DNA of 13,516 bases. Source: Puniceicoccales bacterium (GTDB lineage Bacteria > Verrucomicrobiota > Verrucomicrobiia > Opitutales > UBA953). Under the pieces are notes generated by a model that made no database searches, was not told the DNA's origin, and saw only the letters and a list, made by a program, of their open reading frames with translations. Shown here one piece after another: positions 8,593 to 13,516 of the stretch. The position numbers were made by a program, and so were the translations under genes. The first letter of the stretch is position 1, and each line of letters begins with the position of its first letter. Location of the stretch: contig JAITPT010000111.1 of the NCBI GenBank assembly GCA_031289285.1, forward strand, positions 1-13,516, read 5' to 3'.

Positions 8593-10707
8593 TTAGAACA
8601 GGGCGCAGAGGATGACGCCGCAGAGCACCAGCACGACAAAGCCCAGCGCGATGCCGCGCAGCGAGTCGTGCGCGTCGCCCGTCTGCTCTCGCAGGTAACT
8701 CGCGCCGCCCGTGCGCAGGCCGTCCGCGCTGGCGTCGAGGCTGGCGTTGATGCCGTGCTCGCAGATGTCGCGGTTGACGAGGCCGAGCACAGCGGCGGTT
8801 TTGGCGGTGAGGCGCACCGCGCCGTCAACGACGAAGCGGTCAAAAATATCGGCGGCTGCACCGCAAGCGGCGTGGAGGCGCAAGACGGTCGCCTCGTAAA
8901 GTTCGTCAAACCAGAGGCGGTTTTCCAAAGCCCGCCAGAGGCGCGGGGCGCGGACTTGGAGCGGGTCGGGCGCGTCTGCCGAGGTGCGCGTCTGCCGCCC
9001 GTAGATGGCCCAGCCTGCGCCTATGCCGAGCGCGACGAGGACGATGGAGAGCACCATGAGACCCGCGCCGTTGAAGAGTTCTGCGGGCGCAAAAGCTGCT
9101 GTCGCCGCGCCGTCGAGTTTTGCCTGCAACCACGGCCACGCGGGCGTTCCGAAAAAGCCGACGAACACGGCGCAGACGGCGAGCAGGGCGAGCGGGAACG
9201 TCATCGGCCACTCGTTTTCCACGGCGTGTTTGGCGGCGTGGGAACGAGGGTTTCCGAAGAAGACATTTGCCATGAGGCGCGTCATGTAAAACGCGGTGAG
9301 CACGACGGCGACGAGGCCGATGGCCAGCGGCAGGTGCGAGACCGACCAGTGCTCCGCGCTGTGCAGGACGGCCTCCTTCGACCAGAAACCGGAGAACAGA
9401 AACGGCACACCGGAGAGCGCCATCATGCCCGTCGCAAAGGTCGCGAAGGTGAGTTTCATGCGCGGCGCAAGACCGCCCATCTTGCGCATGTCTTGCTCGT
9501 GGTGCGCGGCGTGGATGACGGAGCCTGCGCCGAGGAATAGCAGCGCCTTGAAAAAGGCGTGGGTGAGCAGGTGAAACATCGCGGCGGCGGGCGCACCGAC
9601 GCCGACCGCCAGCATCATGTAGCCAAGCTGCGAGACCGTGGAAAACGCCAAGACGCGCTTGATGTCGTTTTGCGCGAGGGCGACGACCGCGCCGAGCAGC
9701 GCAGTGGCAGCACCGATGAACGCGATGACGGTTTGCGCCGTCTGCGAGAGCGCCAAGAGCGGCCACACACGCGCCATCAGAAACACGCCCGCCGCCACCA
9801 TCGTCGCCGCGTGAATGAGCGCCGAGACAGGCGTCGGCCCCTCCATCGCGTCGGGCAGCCAGACGTGCAACGGGAACTGGCCGGATTTGCCAACCGCGCC
9901 CGCAAAAAGCAGCAGCCCGATCGCCGTGGCAATGAGCATCCCGCCGGGTAGCAAGACGCCGAGTTTGCCGAGCGCGACGGCCTCGAGCGCACCCGCGCCG
10001 TTGTCGTAAAAAAGCTGCGTCCCTGCGGCGTGGTGCAGCCAGAGCAGGCCGAGCAAAAACCCGATGTCGCCGACGCGCGTCGTGATGAAGGCTTTTTTTG
10101 CGGCGGCTGCGGCGGCAGGTTTTGTGAACCAAAAACCGATGAGGAGGTAGGAGGCCAGCCCGACGAGTTCCCAGCAAATAAAGGTGAGCAGGAGGCTGTT
10201 GGAAACGATGATGCCGAGCATCGCAGCACCAAACAGCGAGAGGAAACAAAAGAACTTCGCATAGCGCTCGTCGTCGCGCATGTAGGCGGTGCTGAAGAGA
10301 AAAATGAGGAAGCTGACAAACGTCACCATCACGAGCATGAACGCGCAAAGCGGGTCGAGCACCACGCCGAGTTTTACCGAGAACGCACCCGTGGAAAGCC
10401 AGACAAAGTTTTCGGACAGGTGTTGGCTCGGCAGCGCGGTGGCCGCGCCAAGTGCCATCCACGACAACGCCGCCGCAACCCCCATCGCCGCAAGTGCCGC
10501 GCCCGACGCAACACGCCGGAACGCCTGAGGTGTCGCGGCAGCAATCGCCGCCGCAAGCAGGGGCAGCGCAGGTATCGCCCACAAATAGGTGAGTGAGGGA
10601 GAAGCAGAAGCCGCCGCAGCAGAGGCAGAGGCGACGGCGGAAGTGGAAGCGGCGGAGGCGGCAGCAGCGGAGGCGACGGTTACGGCGGAGGCGACGGAAG
10701 CAATCAT
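8593..10707 (-). CDS. nuoL: NADH-quinone oxidoreductase subunit L
   Basis: From the ATG at 10707 the product is 704 residues (E. coli NuoL is 613). It is a proton-pumping complex I subunit. Counting from that ATG, the motifs include CWELVGLASYLLIGFW (E180), KKAFITTRVGDIGF (D213), AGAVGKSGQFPLHVWLPDAM (K274), VSALIHAATMVAAGVF (H299), LLTHAFFKALLFLGAGS (K387) and GFWSKEAVL (K444). A long C-terminal extension carries LWFDELYEATVL and ends in a hydrophobic helix, consistent with the NuoL lateral helix and final anchor. I chose 10707 because the frame extends upstream only through a TTG (10815) and an ATG (10782) in intergenic-looking sequence. The first ~37 residues are almost pure Ala/Ser/Val before the normal start region (SLTYLWAIPALPLL). 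It diverges from truB. No other nuo genes are adjacent except nuoM. Confidence 0.94.
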   Translation of the reverse strand: MIASVASAVTVASAAAASAASTSAVASASAAAASASPSLTYLWAIPALPLLAAAIAAATPQAFRRVASGAALAAMGVAAALSWMALGAATALPSQHLSENFVWLSTGAFSVKLGVVLDPLCAFMLVMVTFVSFLIFLFSTAYMRDDERYAKFFCFLSLFGAAMLGIIVSNSLLLTFICWELVGLASYLLIGFWFTKPAAAAAAKKAFITTRVGDIGFLLGLLWLHHAAGTQLFYDNGAGALEAVALGKLGVLLPGGMLIATAIGLLLFAGAVGKSGQFPLHVWLPDAMEGPTPVSALIHAATMVAAGVFLMARVWPLLALSQTAQTVIAFIGAATALLGAVVALAQNDIKRVLAFSTVSQLGYMMLAVGVGAPAAAMFHLLTHAFFKALLFLGAGSVIHAAHHEQDMRKMGGLAPRMKLTFATFATGMMALSGVPFLFSGFWSKEAVLHSAEHWSVSHLPLAIGLVAVVLTAFYMTRLMANVFFGNPRSHAAKHAVENEWPMTFPLALLAVCAVFVGFFGTPAWPWLQAKLDGAATAAFAPAELFNGAGLMVLSIVLVALGIGAGWAIYGRQTRTSADAPDPLQVRAPRLWRALENRLWFDELYEATVLRLHAACGAAADIFDRFVVDGAVRLTAKTAAVLGLVNRDICEHGINASLDASADGLRTGGASYLREQTGDAHDSLRGIALGFVVLVLCGVILCALF
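10597..10707 (-). repeat. Ala/Ser low-complexity N-terminus of NuoL
   Basis: Plus-strand units of the type GGCGGAGGC and GAGGCGACG encode an Ala/Ser/Val/Thr stretch of about 37 residues ahead of the first NuoL membrane helix. It is not part of the conserved fold. It may be translated, or the true start may be a non-ATG codon nearer residue 37. Confidence 0.6.
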
Positions 10708-10977
10708 AGCGTTTTGGGGCGCGGAGCATTGACGCCGCCTGCCCGTTTGCAAACTCGAAAACGGATTTTTGGCGGAGAACATTGCGGGAAGATGTTGCAG
10801 AGTGGGCGGTTGCAAGGATTTGAGGAGGCAAGTTTTTTAACTGCGAAACAAGGGAGTAATTTTTCCCGCAAAGGTTGCAAAATGCCCGCAAACGCCCAGC
10901 AAACCGCCGCCGTCCCAGCTGTCTCGCGCACATTTTTCTTTCTTTTCTGAGCAAAAACGGCTTAGTTGGTGCGACTC
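10708..10977. other. Divergent intergenic region between nuoL and truB
   Basis: This ~270-bp gap must contain the promoters of both divergent units if each has its own. It is less GC-rich than its flanks around 10820-10960 and has A/T runs near 10835 and 10931-10950. I see no convincing -35/-10 pair, operator, riboswitch or terminator. The nuoL frame stays open into it as far as the TTG at 10815. Confidence 0.5.
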
Positions 10978-11706
10978 ATGATTCCCAACACTCCCGAGCC
11001 GGAAGGCATTCTCATCGTGGACAAGCCGACCGGCTGGACATCCCACGATGTCGTGGGCAAAATCCGTTCCATCTTCCACACCAAGCGCGTGGGACATGCC
11101 GGAACTCTCGACCCGATGGCGACCGGCGTTCTCGTAATCCTCGTAGGCAAAGCCACCAAAGCCTCCCAATACCTGATGAGCCGCGACAAAGAATACGAGG
11201 GGACAATGCGCTTCGGGCAAGTCACCAACACGCAAGACGCCGACGGGGAAATCATGGAAAACAACCCCGTTCCCGACACGCTGGACTCCGCCACCGTCGC
11301 CGCCGCCATGCTCAAAATGGAAGGCGACCAATACCAGACGCCGCCGATGTTTTCTGCGAAAAAACTTCAGGGCGTGCCACTCTACAAACTCGCACGGAAA
11401 GGCGAAGAAGTGCCCCGCGAACCACGTTTTATTCACATCGAAAAGTTTGCCTTGCTCGGCTACGAAGCACCCGATGCCTCGTTCCGTGTCTCTTGCAGCA
11501 AAGGGACTTACGTGCGAACCATCGCACACGACCTCGGACGCACTCTCGGCCCGGGCGCACACCTCACCGCGTTGCGTAGAACCGCTTCCGGCGACCACCG
11601 CATCACGCAGGCCGCCACAATCAGCGAATTGGAAAAATTGCCGACCGCCGAACTCCGCAAAAAACTCATTCCGCTCTGGCAAGCCGTGCCAAGCCTCGTC
11701 TTGTGA
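10978..11706 (+). CDS. truB: tRNA pseudouridine(55) synthase TruB (short form)
   Basis: From the ATG at 10978 the product is 242 residues. TruB isomerises U55 of the T-loop to pseudouridine in most tRNAs. Evidence: the opening motif GILIVDKPTGWTSHDVVGK; the catalytic motif RVGHAGTLDPMATGVL, with the nucleophile at D45; the KEYEGTMRFG motif with its conserved tyrosine; and SKGTYVRTIAHDLG followed by LTALRRTASG. TTG (10966) and GTG (10969) would add only four or three residues. E. coli and B. subtilis TruB are over 300 residues; this one stops soon after the catalytic domain, so the C-terminal PUA RNA-binding domain appears to be missing. ribF begins 60 bp downstream on the same strand. No Shine-Dalgarno sequence is visible. 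Confidence 0.95.
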   Translation: MIPNTPEPEGILIVDKPTGWTSHDVVGKIRSIFHTKRVGHAGTLDPMATGVLVILVGKATKASQYLMSRDKEYEGTMRFGQVTNTQDADGEIMENNPVPDTLDSATVAAAMLKMEGDQYQTPPMFSAKKLQGVPLYKLARKGEEVPREPRFIHIEKFALLGYEAPDASFRVSCSKGTYVRTIAHDLGRTLGPGAHLTALRRTASGDHRITQAATISELEKLPTAELRKKLIPLWQAVPSLVL

Positions 11707-11766
11707 ACCGCGCCACCACACGACTTTTTCCCCGCCAATTCCACCGATAAAGATGCGACAAAGACG

Positions 11767-11841
11767 ATGATGAAGACGATGAACACGATGAACACGATGA
11801 TGGAGCCGATGAAGGCGATGATGGAGCCGATGAAGACGATG
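11767..11841 (+). repeat. 9-bp-periodic ATG-rich repeat at the ribF start
   Basis: Units such as GATGAAGAC and GATGAACAC, plus a 24-bp unit present twice (GATGATGGAGCCGATGAAG-type), give ten in-frame ATG codons. Nine-base and 24-base steps preserve the frame, so copy-number change would alter only the length of the N-terminus and the number of candidate starts. Confidence 0.8.
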
Positions 11842-12912
11842 AAGATTTTCAACTCGCTCGCCAGTTTGACGCCCGCGACGACGCCCGTTCGCCTCGCCAT
11901 CGGGATTTTTGACGGGGTGCATTTGGGACACCGGGAGGTTATCGGCGGGGCTGTCCGCGCCGCCCACGGTGGTGGCGGTGGCGGTGGCGGCAGTGGTGGT
12001 AGTGGTGGTGGCGGTGGTGGCGGTGGTGTTGCGGTGGCACTCACTTTTGCGCCGCACCCGAGCCGCGTTTTCAGACCGGATAACCCCGTGCCGCAGATTT
12101 TTGACGACGCCGAAAAAGCGCGGCGCATCGCTGCTCTTGGTGCGGACTGCTTCGTGCGCGAACCGTTCACGCGCCAGTTTGCCGCCCTCGATGCCAACGA
12201 TTTTTTGACGATTTTGAAAAACACCATGCCCGGCCTCGCAGGGATACATGTGGGCGACAATTTTCGTTTCGGGCGCGAGCGCGGCGACGATGTGGAGTCG
12301 CTTCGCGAAAAAGCCGCCGCGTTTGGCGCGGAAGTGGTCGCTGTGCCGGAGGTAAGCGGCGACGGGGCACGGGTCAGCAGCACGCGCATCCGTGCCTTGC
12401 TGGCGCACGGCGAAATGGCAGCGGCAAACGCCTTGTTGGGCGAGCCTTACGCAATAAGTGGAACAGTGACAACTGGGCGAGCGTTGGGACGAACAATTGG
12501 TTTCCCGACTCTGAACGTGCCGTGGGCACCGGAGCTTTTGCCAAAGTTCGGCGTCTATGCCGTGCGCGTGCGCCGGGAAACCGACGGCAGTGGCAACGGC
12601 GGTGGTGGCGGTGGTAGCGGTGGTGGCGGCGGTGGTGGTGGTGGTGGCGGCAATGGTGACGCGCTGGCTTTTGCGGGCATTGCGAATTACGGTTTGCGCC
12701 CGACGGTCGAGGGCGGTGTGGTCTGCCCGCAGCTTGAAGTGCATCTGTTTGCTGCTGCTGCTGCTGTGCTTAGGGCGGGTTTTGTAACGGGTGTGCGGTT
12801 ACGTGTGGAGTGTCTGCGTTTTGTCCGCCCTGAAAAAAAGTTTCCCACCCTCGACGCCCTCCGCGCCCAAATCGCCACCGACATCGCCGCCCTGCATCTC
12901 GCGCAAACCTAA
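11767..12912 (+). CDS. ribF: Bifunctional riboflavin kinase/FAD synthetase with low-complexity insertions
   Basis: RibF phosphorylates riboflavin to FMN and adenylylates FMN to FAD. N-terminal FAD synthetase signs: LAIGIFDGVHLGH with the nucleotidyltransferase HLGH (52-55), LTFAPHPSRVF, HVGDNFRFGRERG, and RVSSTRIR (202-209). Riboflavin kinase signs: SGTVTTGRALGRTIGFPTLN (231-250, PTLN in place of the usual PTAN), IANYGLRPT, and LEVHLF with the presumed catalytic glutamate E324. At 381 residues it is longer than the usual ~310. The excess is a Met-rich N-terminus (1-25), two polyglycine tracts (68-87, 274-297) and an Ala run (329-333) where the family normally has a D-x-DLYG-like stretch. Many in-frame ATGs leave the start uncertain; ATG 11839 (MKIFNSL) is the most conservative. 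It follows truB, a common pairing. Confidence 0.93.
   Translation: MMKTMNTMNTMMEPMKAMMEPMKTMKIFNSLASLTPATTPVRLAIGIFDGVHLGHREVIGGAVRAAHGGGGGGGGSGGSGGGGGGGGVAVALTFAPHPSRVFRPDNPVPQIFDDAEKARRIAALGADCFVREPFTRQFAALDANDFLTILKNTMPGLAGIHVGDNFRFGRERGDDVESLREKAAAFGAEVVAVPEVSGDGARVSSTRIRALLAHGEMAAANALLGEPYAISGTVTTGRALGRTIGFPTLNVPWAPELLPKFGVYAVRVRRETDGSGNGGGGGGSGGGGGGGGGGGNGDALAFAGIANYGLRPTVEGGVVCPQLEVHLFAAAAAVLRAGFVTGVRLRVECLRFVRPEKKFPTLDALRAQIATDIAALHLAQT
11968..12027 (+). repeat. Polyglycine (GGT/GGC) tract 1 in ribF
   Basis: Twenty codons, all Gly except two Ser, sit between the helix after HLGH and the LTFAPHP strand, which is predicted to be a surface loop. The GGT/GGC mixture suggests replication-slippage expansion with in-frame selection. 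Confidence 0.85.
12586..12657 (+). repeat. Polyglycine (GGT/GGC) tract 2 in ribF
   Basis: Twenty-four codons, nearly all Gly with a few Ser and Asn, lie between the GVYAVRVR strand and the FAGIANYGLRPT motif of the riboflavin kinase domain. A surface loop is again the likely site. Confidence 0.85.
12751..12765 (+). repeat. (GCT)5 Ala run in ribF
   Basis: Five consecutive Ala codons follow LEVHLF. Other RibF proteins usually have an acidic D-x-DLYG-type segment here, so the run may have replaced as well as lengthened the loop. Confidence 0.6.
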
Positions 12913-12916
12913 AACA

Positions 12917-13090
12917 CTTTACCCTAAGAACGGCAGTTCAGCGGGATGGGTTTGCGCAAGATTTTGAGGCGGATGCGCTTGGTGGTTTTGTAAAGGCGCA
13001 CCTGTTGGTGCGTCGAACAAAGCCAACAAGTGCAGATGTCATAACAGCTTCCGCAAGACGACCCGACTCAACTGCCGTTTTTAGGTTTAC
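12917..13090. repeat. Long imperfect palindrome (MITE-like or REP-like element)
   Basis: The left arm (12917-13002) and right arm (13007 to about 13090) are imperfect reverse complements around a TGTT loop (13003-13006) with a perfect CGCACC/GGTGCG tip. Arm ends share CCTAARAACGGCAGTT (12923-12938 against 13070-13085), and similarity continues through the TTGCGNAAG and CTTGNTGG segments with small indels. It begins 4 bp after the ribF stop. No transposase is encoded. A fold-back mobile element is the likeliest reading; a ribF terminator is an alternative, though no U-run follows. Confidence 0.65.
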
Positions 13091-13249
13091 CGTTACTGAG
13101 AAGACGGCGGCTTGCACTACACTTGCCTTGCGCACTATGCGTCCAGCAGGGCGTTCTGACAAAACGGCTGTAGTTCATCTTGCGGCACTATCAGTAAGGT
13201 GCGAAAAAAGGGGTTCCTCGCTACTTTGAGTGGAAGCTCGGACGCCTCC

Positions 13250-13347
13250 AGCCCCGCATGGGGCGAGATGTGCATAACCGGAGGTGTAGCGCAGCGAAAC
13301 CTCCGGTCAGCCACGCCCCTGCAGCAAAGCCCCGCATGGGGCGAGAT
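13250..13347. repeat. Palindromic repeat pair with an intervening inverted repeat
   Basis: AGCCCCGCATGGGGCGAGAT occurs at 13250-13269 and 13328-13347; each holds the hairpin GCCCC-GCAT-GGGGC. Between them ACCGGAGGT (13277-13285) and ACCTCCGGT (13299-13307) form a second hairpin. The layout resembles bacterial REP/BIME-type interspersed repeats. No coding function is apparent. Confidence 0.7.
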
Positions 13348-13389
13348 TATCGGATTACCAGATGCAGGGGGGGGGTGTGTATTCCGTTG

Positions 13390-13435
13390 CAATTTTGCAA
13401 ACCTATCCGCATTAACTGCCGTTTTTAGGGTAAAG
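13390..13435. repeat. Solitary arm of the palindromic element, inverted
   Basis: The 22 bases 13414-13435 are the reverse complement of 12917-12938 with one mismatch, and weaker similarity extends inward to about 13390. The two outer copies therefore bracket 519 bp as terminal inverted repeats. No clear target-site duplication is seen outside them. Confidence 0.65.
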
Positions 13436-13516
13436 GGCACGTGGTGGGCACTGCAAGGGAAAGTTGCACGAACCGCAGCGAAGTCAAGTAATAAAATGGC
13501 TGCCTTTTAATTCGCA

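Larger units (their letters stand above)
13091..13516. other. Gene-free downstream region
   Basis: Apart from the repeats listed (13250-13347, 13390-13435) and a nine-G run (13367-13375), I see no supportable gene here. Short frames on both strands run through the repeats and read as repeat-derived. The sequence up to the right edge gives no recognisable protein. Confidence 0.5.

Noticed and set aside
11707..11766. FMN riboswitch ahead of ribF
   Set aside because: The gap is only 60 bp and lacks the conserved RFN-element helices.
10837..12744. 635-codon minus-strand open frame opposite truB and ribF
   Set aside because: It is antisense to two clearly recognised genes. Its His/Thr/Gly runs are complements of the ribF repeats, and the protein resembles no family.
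12997..13012. Rho-independent terminator for ribF
   Set aside because: CGCACC-TGTT-GGTGCG is a hairpin but is not followed by a T-run; it is the tip of the longer palindrome.
13135..13440. 101-codon minus-strand frame
   Set aside because: It runs through the palindromic repeats and a nine-G run and has no recognisable domain.

Overview
The window looks like chromosomal DNA from a Verrucomicrobiota bacterium, most likely of the Opitutales. This is inferred from a giant protein made of autotransporter-associated beta-strand repeats, high GC, near absence of Shine-Dalgarno sequences, and abundant interspersed palindromic and simple repeats. No rRNA or species marker is present, so the assignment is tentative. 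I see no tRNA, rRNA, CRISPR array or transposase gene.

Layout. (1) 1-4076, minus strand: the N-terminal part of a very large secreted repeat protein whose C-terminus lies beyond the left edge. Its passenger frame is open from 4077 down to 1, but that frame has no usable start codon. The only good ATG (4076) is in another frame, so there is an N-terminal frameshift. (2) 4077-5421: about 1.35 kb with no convincing gene. It holds a short tandem repeat, a G/A-rich (C-rich on the minus strand) low-complexity block, an AT-rich island with inverted and direct repeats, a duplicated ~190-bp module, and a 67-nt polypyrimidine tract. (3) 5422-10707, minus strand: nuoL, nuoM and a YejE-like ABC permease in series. 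NuoL and NuoM are proton-pumping membrane subunits of complex I. The permease belongs to the oligopeptide/microcin C-type importers and has an unusual periplasmic insertion. No nuoK, nuoN or other yej gene is present. (4) 10708-10977: the divergent region between nuoL and truB. (5) 10978-12912, plus strand: truB (tRNA U55 pseudouridine synthase) and ribF (riboflavin kinase/FAD synthetase), a common bacterial pairing. (6) 12913-13516: no gene; a long imperfect palindrome, a lone copy of its arm, and a second palindromic repeat pair.

The strongest theme is in-frame simple-sequence tracts inside otherwise conserved proteins: two polyglycine loops, an Ala run and a Met-rich N-terminus in RibF; an Ala/Ser N-terminus in NuoL; a Gly/Ala/Thr linker in the YejE-like permease; and a duplicated hexapeptide in the secreted protein's signal sequence. 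Together with the intergenic repeats, this suggests a genome with active repeat expansion in which catalytic motifs stay intact.
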